This document shows positions 40,056 through 53,137 of a DNA stretch of 64,000 bases, piece by piece. The stretch covers positions 186,001 to 250,000 of the forward strand of contig NW_002475961.1 of assembly GCF_000189635.1 (NCBI RefSeq), given 5' to 3'. Positions within the stretch are counted from its first letter, which is position 1; every line of letters begins with the position of its first letter. Source of the stretch: Tetrahymena thermophila SB210 (lineage: Eukaryota > Ciliophora > Oligohymenophorea > Hymenostomatida > Tetrahymenidae). The notes beneath the pieces are model-generated. The model did not search any database. It was not told the origin of the DNA and saw nothing but the letters and a program-made list of their open reading frames with translations. The position numbers were made by a program, and so were the translations under genes.

Positions 40056-40634
40056 TCATTCTAATAAATATTCATTAGCTTCACGAAGTACATCCTTGAT
40101 TAATCTAACATGTCTTTCTCTGCTATTAACAGTTTGAGTTAAATTTTGATTGAGTTAATCTAATTATCTATATTTCTATCCATAAAATTCTGTGTATAAA
40201 GAGTAGTCAGCATAGATAAACTAAGCTAAATCAATAACTCCGGAATGGTCAGTATTGTAGAAAGCAAATATTGATGGAAGTACTTTGACATCTCTAGGGA
40301 AAGCATTTACTTTGTAAATTTAAGAGCGATTATAAAGGAGAGCTCCAACGTCTTTTGGACTAAAACCTGGTTAACCATCTGAGTATTAAAAGAGGTTGAA
40401 TTCTTCTTCAAATTATTGATGAGCAAATGTCAAATTAGTCAAGAAAGGTGTTAAAACTTAAATAATCTATTAAGTTTCATTTATTTAGCCTTAATAGTAT
40501 TCAATTTTATCATTGTAAGCATTTAAAGTGCGATTAAGTTTTCTAAATAAATGCTTATCCAATTCTTAAAACTCTTCTCCAAGAACTGAACTAGCTAAAA
40601 TTCCTAACAGGACAAAAGTAAGTAAGTATTTCAT
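40056..40634 (-). CDS. Small secreted protein with degenerate EF-hand-like loop
   Basis: A single exon of 192 residues, ATG at 40634-40632, TGA at 40058-40056. A clear signal peptide spans residues 1-19 (MKYLLTFVLLGILASSVLG). The mature part is helical with Asn-linked glycosylation-type sites (NRT, NET, NLT, NRS). It contains one loop that resembles an EF-hand (NTDHSGVIDLAQF, about residues 129-141): acidic or polar ligands sit at positions 3, 5 and 9, but position 1 is Asn and position 12 is Gln, so calcium binding is doubtful. The last third is a charged helix. The expected location is the secretory pathway, a dense-core granule or the cell surface. No closer family was recognised. Confidence 0.85.
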
Positions 40635-43600
40635 TTCTTTTTTTTTATTTTTTGAAAGTATTTATTTATTTATAAAATTTTTATTATTTATTAAATTTTA
40701 GCTTAAAAACCTTTCTTTTAAAATAGCAAAAATCCTAAATTGATTAAAATTTGTGGTTTTAATCTTCCCATAAATTGATCTTCTTGAAACAAGTGCTAAT
40801 TAAAAATTTGTAAATATTTATGGTAAATTGATCAATTAATTCAAAATATTTGGAAAATACTATTTAAGAATTTATCAAATATATTTAATATGATTTGTAA
40901 ACGATTCTCTAAAAATATCAAAAATAAAATTAATATAATCATATACTACAATATTAATGTTGTTCAAATAAACTTGGGAAAATAATATATTTTTGGTAAT
41001 ATAAAATTTATAGTAGAAATTTATAAAAACTTGATTTGTTTTCTTTTTCCATCACAATCTATCTCTCAATTTAAATTGAGAAATAAAAATTCACAGTAAT
41101 GATTAATTGAAAATTTGTGGTATTTATAATTTTTTTACACCAAAAGTTTTCTGATTTAATCAACTCAATTCGAGTATATATTAGTAAATGTAAAATAAAT
41201 ACAAAATTTTAGTGCAAACAAACCATAAATTTATTAAGGAAAAAGTTTAAAAAAATCATCTAAACTATCAAATAAAAATAGAATATTTAAGAAGTATTTA
41301 TTATGATTAGAAGTTTTTGAATGCCTAATCCTTTTGTTGCTCTATGACAACACTCTACTCTCTATTACAACTTATATAAGTTTATTATTTTCTTATTTAA
41401 ATATAATATTTAATATTATAAAATAGACTTACTTTCTGAAGAAAAAAAAAATCAGCAATAAATTCCATTTTAAATTTATAAAACTCTTTCTTTCATTAAT
41501 ATTTTTAATTTATTTTCAGTTATCATTAAATTTTTTACAAATACCTCACTTTATTACCTATGGTATTGTAAGACTTAAAGTTTTTTATGATTATTATTTA
41601 TAAAATCAATAATTTGTTAACAATTTTTTTATTTTTTAAAAAAGTATAAAAGCATTTTACAAGCAAATAATGTGTTAAGTTATTTTTAATTTGTGTGTGT
41701 GTGTGAGATTGCATGCGAACAGTATTTATAAAATAATTAATTCATCAAATATATTTCAAAAATTAAATTCACAAAAATACATCATTATCTTTTAATCTTT
41801 CTTAATTAGAATTTGAATTTCTTAAAATTCAAATATATTAGTTGAATAATTATTTATTTATTTAATATATTATATGTCATTTGTATAAAACTAATTTATA
41901 AAGTCTAATGTAAATATGAAAGATTAGTTCAGCCAAATCAATAGAGAATTTAATATACAAAACAATAAAGAGCAGACAACCAATTAAACTAGGGCATAAA
42001 TACAATAAAAGTTCTCTTTCTTAAAGTATATTTTTTATAAAATCTATTTCCCGCAAAATCTAAATTCAATCTTTTCAAAAAGGGAGCTATTAGATAAACA
42101 AAACTCCTAAATAAAAGAAGCTAAAGAATCAATGAAGTTAATAGAAGATTAATCTAATTAAATTTCATAAAACCTAGGTGAATTTTCATTAGATTTACAA
42201 TAATAGCTTTGATATTGCTGAAATTGCTAAAGCTCTATAAAGCCAATTAATACTTTTTAACTTATAATTAATTTTAAAAAATGAATAAACTATGTTATAA
42301 AAAAGATAAATTTAAGCAGTTATTGAAAATATCATAAATCAAATAACTGAAATATTAAGAATTGAATAATGAATGATCTTATTTATGCTTATACAATTAT
42401 AAATTATTTGCTTGGTTTTCTTGTTTGTTTGTTATTTATTCTAAGCCTTATAAATACAACTTATTAAAAAGAACACTTATTATAAATTTGTCATTACTTT
42501 TTTAAAAATAAAAAATGCTATTTGAACTAATTTCTAATTCAATAAAATCTATCATAAAAGTTATTAAGATTGTAAAATGAATGAAAGTTAACTAGTAAAT
42601 ATTAATTTAATAATAATAAAATCAATTATGATTTTTTGAATAATTTCATATTTTTACAATAAACCATATAAATTTTATATACAAATTTCAATAAATTTTT
42701 AAGATTAAACTATTAAAATTGTTTTTTTTAAGTGTTTATTAGAATAAATTTAAATTTTAATAATATTTTTTAATTTAATTAAATAATATCTGAAAATATT
42801 TTGCAACTATTTTTTTGTTATGTAGTTCTTTATTATAAGCTAATTTTTACTAGGGATTTCTACTTAATAAACATAAGATTGAAGACAAATAATATTAAGT
42901 GAAATATATTTACTTTAGATGTAGATTATGTAGTCAAAATTAAATTTGCAAAAAATTTTTATTAAAAAGCCTTTATTTTAATAGAAATAGAAGCATGTTA
43001 TGTTTTTAACTGAATAGTTAAATAGGATAAAAGCGTAACGCTTAAAATAAATTAACAAAACATAAATTATTTTAAAGAGCATTCATTTTTGTTCTTACTT
43101 TAGTTTTGTTTAATTTTAAGAAAAAAAATATTTTATATTGCAAAAGTTATTTATGTAATAAAATTAGGTAGAATTAAATAATTTATGAAAAAACATCAAG
43201 GAAATCTGCATAAAATGAAGTTAAATGAATTTCTATAATTAATCTATTATTTAATATTATAAGAGCAATTATAAGAACTAATTTTACATCATAAAAGTTC
43301 TTACTCTTACTTTAAAATAGTCTCTAATGAAATAAGAAGTTTTAAGTTTATGCATTGTATTAAAAAAATAAATAAAATATACTTTATTTCAGAAATTAAG
43401 TAAATTTAAAATGTTATTTTTCAATTTTGCGATGTATTCTTAAAAAGTATTGATATTATTTTTATTGTTTTTAATTCACCTAATAAATATCCATCATCTT
43501 TACCTTAAAACAAATAAGCTGGAAAACAATATTTATAAATGAATCTAAAAATGGTACACAAATTTGATAAAAAGAATAAAATTTTTAATAAATAGCAAAA

Positions 43601-43830
43601 ATATCTATGCAATTTTCAAAAATCGACTTATATAATTTAGTATGAATCAATAAATCTATTTTAATTAAATTTTATATAATATAATGGATAAATACTTTCA
43701 TATTCAGCAAATAAAAATAAATGTAGATATTCAATTTTAAATTTTGCAGTATTCGGTTTTTAATGTTTCCATCAAATTATTTTAAATAAAAAATTTAACA
43801 AAATTGATCAGAAATTATGAATTGTATAAA
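40635..43830. other. Long A+T-rich intergenic region
   Basis: About 3.2 kb without supportable genes. It contains a short (GT)n tract at about 41694-41704 (TGTGTGTGTGTG) and many TTTATTTA runs. The leader of the secreted-protein gene lies at its left end. Confidence 0.6.
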
Positions 43831-44010
43831 ATGAATGATTCTGATTTTAAAGATTTTAAAGATACAACCAACTTCTATATTAAAAAAATAAATAAACGAA
43901 GCAAGCTATCAAGTCTAAATACAAGAAAAGAAAAGTTAATATTAGTACTCTTATCAGTATTTTATTTAATAATGATTGTATTAACAACGTAATTTTTGTT
44001 TTTCATATGA
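43831..44010 (+). CDS. Possible small tail-anchored membrane protein, 59 residues
   Basis: ATG 43831 to TGA 44008-44010. The product starts MNDSDFKDFKDTTNFYIKK, has a basic middle (KRSKLSSLNTRKEK) and ends in one hydrophobic span of about 20 residues (LILVLLSVFYLIMIVLTT). A basic flank next to a single C-terminal span is the layout of tail-anchored proteins. It is short and without homology that I can recall, and a chance frame is possible in DNA where only TGA is a stop. It could also be the 5' piece of a spliced gene. Confidence 0.3.
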
Positions 44011-44328
44011 AATGTATGAAAGGATGCAAAAAATAATAATAAAGTTAAATAAAACAAAAAATTTTTATAATTAAGCAAACAAAATTTGATAGCTATTAAA
44101 TATATCAACTTTTAATTAAGTAGATTTAATAACTAGTCTAATAGAAATCCTTTATACATAATTAGATAAATTATAGCTCATAACTAAATAGGTAATCCAG
44201 ATCAAGCAATAAATATTTTCCCATTATAGCTAGAAAGCAACTAATCCCTATTAAAATACTTCTCCATTATAAATCTAATAAAAAATATTATTCTACCATA
44301 AAGAAGATCAAAAATTAAACGATTACTG
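44011..44328. other. Intergenic leader region
   Basis: 318 bp before the LRR-like gene; no structure recognised. Confidence 0.55.
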
Positions 44329-45588
44329 ATGGATTTATTTCTTAATTAATTGTTTTGCAAAAAAAAACTAATTAAAAACCACGTATTATGCAGAAGATGC
44401 AGTAAATTATTACAGAGCTCCAAGGATGTTTGTAGCCACAAAAACGAATAAATGCTTCTAGTTGATTTTGAAGATAAGCTTTTGGATGTAAAGGCTCGTT
44501 TATCAGATGCAAATGCATTTTAGATATTTGATTTAATACAAAGTAAGTAGTTAATCTTATAAAATTTAGAAGAGTTGAGACTTTAATTTATTGGAGGATA
44601 TCAGCCTTGGTAACAATACATGCCAAATCCTTTTGGAAGAAACTTCAAGACTTGGAAAGGTTGCAATAAAAAGCTACTTAATTTAAAGAAATTAGTTATG
44701 AATTTAAGCGAGTCGCGTATTGAAGATTGCTTTGACGTCTTATTTGAAGGATTTGAAGACTTAGGAGAGTTAGAGCTAGAAGAATTGGAATTAGATTTCT
44801 TTTCTATATTTATAAATACAGAGAAACTAATATCAATACTATAAAAAGTATCTCAAATAAAATCATTAAAAAAATTCTCTTTGAATATGGGCAAGCTCAC
44901 CAATGTTAGAGTTATACCAGAATTGAATGAAGAATTCTAGAATCTATTTAACTCTCTAACAAAAATTGAGTCCCTTTCAATTAATATGTCTTCAACCTTT
45001 AATTAGTTTGAGCAACTATAAATATAAAGCATACTTCATAGCATTTAGAGTCTTTCTAATCTTCATTCTTTAAAAATTTCATTCAAAAATTGCAAATTAA
45101 ATACTCATTTTTTACCAATTTTGAAGTAATTTTTATCGAATATTGCTGCAAACATGGTTTTCCTTGATTTAGATATATCATATAACCCACTATTTGGTGA
45201 AGATCTAACTAAAGAATTGTACCAGAGCTTGAAATAATTTAATCAACTGCATACCTTTTTAATCAATTTAAAGGGATCAGATTCAATTTTTAGTAAAGAG
45301 GATTACTTTTTATTGCAAAAACTAATACATAAAATATTTAAACGCTCTATTTAACGCTATAAATCTACCTAATCTATAGAAAGCTCATATGTGAAATAGA
45401 TAAAAGTGCAGCTACCTCTCACTTTCTTAAGATAAAATTTATAATTATATTAATAACATAACAATCTAATTCAAAATATGATTAAGTATGGTCCTCTTTT
45501 ATATAAATAAATAAGCAAATAGACAGAACTATCATAAAAATTTAGAAAGGATATAATCAATGAAATATATAGTGAATTTTTAATTTGA
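44329..45588 (+). CDS. Leucine-rich-repeat-like protein with N-terminal Cys/His cluster
   Basis: A single exon of 419 residues, ATG 44329 to TGA 45586-45588. Residues 10-45 contain spaced cysteines and histidines (LCRRCSKLL, VCSHKNE), which could bind zinc. From about residue 80 the protein has irregular leucine-rich segments, for example LKKLVMNLSESRI, LGELELEELELDFF and LHSLKISFKNCKL, as in ribonuclease-inhibitor-type repeats. The C-terminal 90 residues are basic and Gln-rich without repeats. Its length is almost the same as the LRR protein at 12968 (418), but the sequences do not align obviously, so they are family members at most. A protein-binding scaffold role is the only reasonable inference. 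Confidence 0.8.
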
Positions 45589-47319
45589 TAGAGTCTATCT
45601 ATTTTTAAAAAATTATTATTAAAATAAATATTTTATAAAATTATTTGTGTTTTAAAAATTAATAAAAAATTATCTAAAATTCATAAAAAAATATTTTCTA
45701 AAAATTTTATTGTTTTTTTCAAAATTTTTTTGTTTTGATTGCATTTTAAATTTTATTAGAATCGATGCTTTTTGCAAAATTTTATATGATATATACTTGT
45801 TTCAAAATAAAATAATTACTATTTTTTTTGCCAAATATCAAGAGGAGCTAAAATTTCTTAATAAATTCTATTTTTTATTTTAAATTAATAATAATAAATC
45901 TATTAAAAATTGTTTTAATTCATATTAAAAAATAGATTTAATTTTAATAATAAACGAATTATCTATTTATATTAATCACACTAATGAGAGAAATTTAAAA
46001 TCTTTCCATATGTTACTAAATTTTGTGAAATTAAGTATAGCAAACTGAAATTTTTAGAGATTTGTATAATTTTTTGTGGTAAAAATATGTTGCTTTACTT
46101 TTTAAATATTGGTAAATTTCTATAATAAGTAAATATTTAGCAATTTAGAAAGATTTTAAATATTAGATGTGAGAATATTAAATTTAGCTAATATATGTAG
46201 AATACTAAATTAACTTTTGGATAATCAACTTAGATAAATTAATTATTACATTCAAAGTAAATTTAATATTGCTTGAAGTACCTTATTTTTATAAAATTTT
46301 CTACTTTAATTGAGGGGTTGCAATTAAAATATAAAATAAAAAGAATGTATATAAAAATTTATTAAATTTAGTATAATTCAATAAACATAAGAAAAAATTA
46401 TCCTTTTTACTATACAAGCTCGATTCGATAAAAATTGATTGATGGCTAATTAATTAATTGAAATTTGATATAATTTAAAAGTATTTATTTAGTATCATTT
46501 AAAATTTATAAAAAGAGTAAGGCTTATTAAATTACTGAATTAAATTTTTTAATAAATTTTTGTTAGGTTAATCATCGCAATTATGATTGATTGATTGTAT
46601 TTTATTTTATTGAATTTGAAAATTTAAATCTTTCTTTTTATTAACTATTTAAAATGTTTTTTATCTATATTATTAACTAAGCAAGCTTAAAAATATATTA
46701 ATATCTATATTTTCTAAATTAATGTTGGAATTGAATTTCTACATGAATAAATAAAATTTTAACTTTTTAGAGAAAAAGATATTTTTAAAATATTCAAATC
46801 CAAACAAACTATTTTTAATCAAGGTAAAAAAAAATAGTCAGTGTATGAAAATAATCATACCATTTTTTAAGATATTTTATTTACAAACAAAAAAAAAGAG
46901 TTATTTCATTAGTTTATATTTTAAATAAAGAAATTGTTGAGCTAGAGTAATTTTTCGAGCGGTCGAATATCTTAAATTACATCAGTTATTTTTAAGTAAC
47001 AAATATTTAAAATTAAGACAAATATTAACTTTTCTTTTCTGATTAAAATCGGGATAATCTAAATCCATAAAATATAAAAAAAGTAAGTAGTACTAAAGTT
47101 AACTTTTTTAAACACAAGTTATCAAGTTATGGTTTTTCTGCTCTATTAATTTTCTTGTTTCATTAAAAGAATTATGTATCAAAATAATATCACGCACGAA
47201 TTTGTGGGAAAAAAATTAAAAGAAAAGATTATCGAAATATAGCTATTTATTTATTTATTAATAAAAAGTAGAAGTAAAATAATATTTAGATAGATCTTTA
47301 GAATAGCTTAGATTAGAAA
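45589..47319. other. Intergenic, A+T-rich
   Basis: About 1.7 kb without recognised genes or repeats, apart from simple A/T runs. Confidence 0.65.
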
Positions 47320-50300
47320 ATGATTTACCAAAAAAATTCTGAAAAAGCAAATGCTAAAGTAGAATAAAGTTCATTTTTAGATAATAAAATTATGGTGTAA
47401 ATGCATATGAGTGATGATTAAGCACTTCGAGATATTCCAAAAAGAAAAGAAACCATTATAGAATCAGAGAAGATGGCAGCATCTTCATTGAATAATTCAA
47501 TAAAACCTATTAGCAAGAGAGTAATAAATGATTAAAAATCAAACTACAACAAGCATGCAAACCTTAATAACAAAAGTATTTAATTTTACTAGAATTCATT
47601 AAAAAATTATTCATTTATTGAAAGAAATTAAAAATTTTTTATGCTATTATTCAACAAATTTACTATTATTAACTATGTCTTTTAACTTGATGTTATTTTA
47701 TTTTATATACATAAATAAAAATCTAGATAAAAATGAACTTGATTTGATTTTAAATAATAAAATAAATGTCAGCGATTATCAAGATCATATGTCCGAGCAG
47801 CTACGCTAGTCATCATTTTTTATAGACTCGCCTTAAAAGAAATAGAGTTTTGCTTTTTAATAAGCACAATAAACAAAACAATAGAATGAATAGCAATACA
47901 CTTTTAGTAACCACGCTAGTGTGATTGATGACGGTGTACTTATTCTCAATAATATAAACTACTAATTGTAAAAACTTTAAAATGAGCCTATTAAAAAATA
48001 AGCCAGTTAAATTTAAGAAGTAAATGAAAATACTAGCAATTAACGAGACATAACCATCCAGTATTTTTTTATAATTGAGCATTTATTTAGTTATTTATTT
48101 CTATAACATGATATTTTTATGTTTTTTAATTAAAATGCATTAGCTTTTTATTAGCAATTTAAACAATTATTTTTAATAGTTGATGTGATTTTTTTTATTG
48201 TTTAAATTACCTATAAAAATAATTAAGATTAATAAATTAATCAATAGTTCCAAATTCACTCAAAACATTAGCGAAGCATACTAATTGAAGTCTTTTAAAA
48301 AAAAAGAAAAAAATACTTTCTAGCTTATTAAATTTCATATAATTAATTATATTTTTTAGAGAACTTTGTTTGGAAAAACTAAACAGCTGTCAAGCCAAAT
48401 AAGAAAACAAATAGGAGATTTATCAGATAATTTTGATGATTTTACTAATAATTAGTCAGATGGAATTAATTTGAGCAAAGAGAAAGACAATAAATAATTA
48501 AAAAAGATCAAATTGTTTCCTTTGTTCCTTAACTGGGTAAAAAATCTTATTGAAATAGCTTTTAATGAGAATAGTTTATCATTTATTTTATATACTATTA
48601 TTATAACATCTTGGAATATAATCTATCTGTATATATCTTCTTTGTAAATAATATTCGATGTCCTGAGCTCTTCCAAATTACAAAATACCTTGATGATATC
48701 AACTCTATCAATATGGATTATAGATTTAATTGTGTAGCTATTGATTATTACTTTATAAAAAAATGAATTTCTGAATAAATAGCATAATTTTTTCTAAAAA
48801 ATAATTGCTAGAAAAATTCACATAGAAATTATTCCATTTATTTTTGAAATCGTGTACCTCGTACTCTTCTAAAATTAATATATGCGAATTCCTCTACTAT
48901 TTAAAATACTTACTGTAAATATAGCACTCGATAAAATCAAACTTTTTTTGCTTAAAACACTTAAAAATAATTACTTCAAAATTGATGTAATTTTGTTATT
49001 TTCAAAATTACTATTTTTCTTTCATCTTATCGCTTGTATTTACTTCATAATTGCTTAAATTTAATCAAAATCACTCAAACGAAGTTATAGCTGGTTTGAT
49101 TCAAGTAATTTTTTATTTTAGTTAATTTTTTTTAATTATTAAATTGAATTATTTAAATTAATTTAATTGTTTAATTAGCTTTGAAATAATTTGAATTTCT
49201 TAATTTATAAATTATTATGAAAATAAATTAAAATGCTTTATTTTATTGAAATTTATAAAAAAGTAAATGAACCAAAATAGAATGATAAGATTTTCTAATA
49301 TTTCACAGCTTTTTAATGGGCTTATTTTTTTGGCAAAATGTCTTCAGATAGATATGGAAGTTAAGATCAATTCCAACTATTCCTTTAATCTTTTTGGTCA
49401 ATTTTTTCAATATTGATTTTTGCATATGTGTTTGCTAGCTTAAAAAATATACTTAAAAGTTATTACCAAAGAGTTCAAAATTATACACAAGATTTAAAAG
49501 CTCTTTGCAGCTATTCAAGTTACAGCAATATTACTTTGTAAATTTAAAATTACTCTTACAATTAAATAATTTGAGTTAATTTATGAACAGATCTTTACTT
49601 CAGGAAATGGCTGAAGATATGCACAAAAAGTTCCAATAAAAGTAAGAAGAAGAAATATGGTAAGAAGATTAAATTCTTTCTAAATTGAATAAACCGCTTT
49701 AGTAGGCTCTCATGGATTAATCTAAGATTCAGATTCTCAAAAAATATCCTTGCTTTTGGCAAATTTTTTCTAATAAAATAAATAAACAAATACCTCATAT
49801 AATGTTGACAGAATTTTATAATGAGGGATAGATCATCGAACCTTTAAAACAATCAGATTGCTATTTTTATCTTTTATTGCAAGGATAAGGTACAAATATT
49901 TATCTAAATTTTAATCTTATGAAAGATATTTTATACATTTTTCTTAATATTTTATAATCATTATTTTCCAAATAATTAGTTAGTTATTCTTTGAGTGATT
50001 AGATTTTTGATAGATAATAATTTAATAAATAATTAATTAATTGTTTTTTTAAATATAGCTGAAATTTACGTGAAAAGTAACTTTGTAAGTAATACACACC
50101 TTCCTGAAGAAAGCAAGTATTTTTAATGAAAATATAATTTTTTTTTATTTAAAGTTCTTATAAATTAGAAAAGTTGATATTTAGAGGATTTTAAAAGGAT
50201 ACTCCCAGATAGATAATTCATCATATAGTGATTGTCCCTTTTAAGAAGAACAAAATCATAAAGAAAAATCTGCTAAAACGCTAGTGAGTGGAGAGTTTTT

Positions 50301-51663
50301 TGGTACAACAGAATTAATAACAGGAATTAAATAAGATTACTTTGTCAAATGCACCAAAAATTCTATTTTCATAAAGATTAAAAGACTTGAATTGCTTGAA
50401 ATTATAAAAAAAAATGACAGAGATTACCAAATATTTATGGAAATGAAGGACAGAATTATAAACACTCAGAGGTACTAATTTTTGGGAGAAAAATGTATTT
50501 TTTGCCACAGTAAAGATCACCTCTTTTCAAATTGTGGAATGGTTAATATTGACAAATCTTCCTCACTTGCATTCATGAAATCTGTACAATCTCAAGAATA
50601 AACAAGAAATAGCTAGTACTAGAGGAAGAGAAAGCTAAAAACTTAATTCATTTACATTGAAGGCGATGAAGAACAATCTTAAAGCAATATGACTTTAGAA
50701 GATACCATAGACAGAATAAACTCTTTGAAAGACTAACTTTAAGTGAATACAAATTTAATGAATTAGCAGGTAGAAAAACATTCCTTAAAAATTTTTACAT
50801 AAAAATTACCAAATTCAAATAAATTTCTAAATGTTTTTTTTGATTTAATAATTTTAATTTTTTTATATTTGGTTTATTTATTTAAATTAGAATTAAAATA
50901 TCTAAAAGAAGTAATCTAAATATTTTTATATTTAAAGTATATACAAAGCTTAGAAGATAATGTCCTACCTGATCTTTAACAAGTTATGATATCTTAGCAT
51001 TCGCTTAATAGCTCTAACATATAAATTCCATTAAAATAAAGAAGATCTATTTCTTTTACAACACATTCTTATAAGTAAGAATAAGACGTAAGAAGTGAGA
51101 ATACATATATGATGCCATCTGTAGAAGACGGTATTTCATATTAATCTGAAATATACAGAGATCCTTCATCTCGTACTTTAGATAAAAATAAACAAAGCAA
51201 ATTAAGTGTAAATACTCCTTTAAAGCGCTATTCGGAGAGTAATTTTACTCATAAAGACTCTGCTTAACAAGATACTATAAGCACTAAGAATGAAAAATTG
51301 GATTAACTTTATCCATCTTCGATATAGAATAGTTCACTAATTGACTTCTAAGCTGATAAAAAATTAAATAAGAGCTAGTTTGCTAATAAAAGAAAGAGTG
51401 TCTCAGTAATGTGGAAAGATTCTAACTATAATTATGGATCACTAAAAAATCTTAATTTCACAATTAACTAAGCTTTACAAACACTAGATACATGTTAAGA
51501 TAAATGGAAATTTGATTTTGTCAAAGAATTCAAATACTACTACCCAAGATATAACATTTCTAACATTTTGAATAAGTTTTCTGTGATATAGACTACATAA
51601 AAAATAATACAAAAAAGCAAATAGAAGCGCAGTATTTTTGAAATTTAACCTTCTACTAACTGA
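47320..51663 (+). CDS. Cyclic-nucleotide-gated / EAG-type channel with non-canonical pore
   Basis: Eight exons (47320-47575, 47625-48060, 48362-49104, 49264-49537, 49591-49889, 50059-50084, 50155-50769, 50938-51663) keep phase and give 1,124 residues. After a disordered Gln-rich N-terminus come spans S1-S5, the pore region (YFTAFQWAYFFGKMSSDRYG) and S6 (SIFSILIFAYVFASL). A C-linker (ILSKLNKPLQQALM) and a cyclic-nucleotide-binding domain follow (ILKKYPCFWQIF, LLLQGQAEIYV, GEFFGTTELI). Next is the ciliate-typical zinc-knuckle-like CIFCHSKDHLFSNCG, then a long Ser/Gln-rich tail. The K+ selectivity signature TVGYGD is absent; SSDRYGS stands there. Exon 6 is only 26 nt. The exon 1-2 junction (49-nt intron) is the weakest call, since part of exon 2 could be intronic. 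The intron 50770-50937 is a multiple of three and open. It is related to the channel at 58367. Confidence 0.88.
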
Positions 51664-52508
51664 ATATTAAGTAAAAGTGGATATTTAATTTCCTTTTAAA
51701 AGAATATTCAGACCATATTAAAATCTTCGAAATGTTTTCATTTTAAAAGTAAATTATTTTATAAGGAGTTAAACTGAATATTATACTTCAATAGCTATTT
51801 ATTATTCCTTTAATTTGCTATTTTCATATGTAATGAACCGAAATCCTTGTTTAAAATCTTATTAATTTATCTTTACTCTTTTTATTTCTAATATTATTTG
51901 TTTGATTTTGTATTTCATTTTTTACTTCATAACAAAAAATATATTAAAATTATATCAAAAATTTAATATGTAAATCAATAATAAGACTTACTAAATAAAT
52001 TAAAATAATACAAAATGAAATTATTATTAAATAATAAAAATAAGGAAATATTTTGTAAGCTAATTTTTTGGTTTTATTTAAAAATAATTATTATTTATTT
52101 ATTTATTTTTTGTTTTCTTATTTTATAAATATATTGTGCTTGTGTTAACTCTTCATTATTTAAATCAATAGTTTTTAAAAGTGAAAATATTTACATATAT
52201 ATTAAATAATATTATAATTTGTAATTAGCTTATTCAAAAAGCTATTTAATCACATTTATTATTATAAATCATTTGAATAATTTGATGAAGATTAATTAGA
52301 TTAACTTTAATAAATAAAAATTTCGATACTAAAAAATATATTTTAAAATACACAACATAACTTATTTTTAATGAAGCTCATAATTACTTTTTATTGATAA
52401 AAGCTAATATCAAAAGACTTACTGTACCTTATTTTAATGTTTCTTTTAGTAAATACAAATAAATCATCATATATGTTAATTCAAATGTTAAATTTAGATC
52501 ATTTCAAT
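51664..52508. other. Intergenic, A+T-rich
   Basis: 3' flank of the channel gene; nothing recognised. Confidence 0.6.
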
Positions 52509-52890
52509 AAAAGACTTGAAAATTTTGGAAGAAAAACCTTCCGCTATTTGAATATAATTTAATAAATATTTCTATCTTAACTGCAAATGATAATCAAAAT
52601 ATTACTTTTAAATTTTACAGAAAATTTAAAATAAAAACAATTTATCTTTTCAAAAGACTTGAAAATTTTGGAAGAAAAACCTTCCGCTATTTGAATTTAA
52701 TTATTTTTATCTTAATTACAAATAATCATTATAATATTATTTTTAAATTTTACAGAAAATTTAAAATAAAAACAATTTATTTTTTCAAAAGACTTGAAAA
52801 TTTTGGAAGAAAAACCTTCGGCTATTTGAATTTAATTTAATAAATATTTCTATCTTAATTACAAATAACCATCAAAATATTATTTTTTAA
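52509..52890 (+). repeat. Three-copy tandem repeat, unit about 135-143 bp, with internal hairpin
   Basis: Copies start at about 52509, 52652 and 52787 with AAAAGACTTGAAAATTTTGG. Each has GGAAG-aaaaac-CTTCC, a 5-bp stem, followed by GCTATTTGAAT; copy 3 has CGG for CCG at the stem edge. The second half of the unit (TTTTAAATTTTACAGAAAATTT, AAAATAAAAACAATTTAT) is also shared; copy 3 lacks its end. The first 45 bp are nearly identical while the second half has drifted, so the hairpin part looks constrained or recently homogenised. Confidence 0.9.
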
Positions 52891-53137
52891 AAAAATTTAG
52901 TAATATTATCTTATTGTCAAGCAATAAATTAAATTAGATATTTATTATGTAAATTTTAAATTTAATTTATTAACTATTAATTTAATATAAAATAATTTGT
53001 TTGCAATTAATTAATTAATTAATTAATTATTTTCTACTTTTAGAATTTTTTTAAATATTTAATCATATCTTTTTAGAATATAATTTTCCTCAATAAATGA
53101 GATTTAATAGAACTCTGTGTATATTTTTATTCCAAAA
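52891..53137. other. Intergenic between repeat and minus-strand gene
   Basis: A+T-rich, with an ATTAATTA run near 53009-53030; no gene. Confidence 0.6.

Noticed and set aside
50770-50937. Coding reading of the 168-bp open stretch in the first channel gene
   Set aside because: It is a multiple of three without TGA, but it has GT...AG ends, intron-like composition and would insert a hydrophobic stretch into a polar tail.
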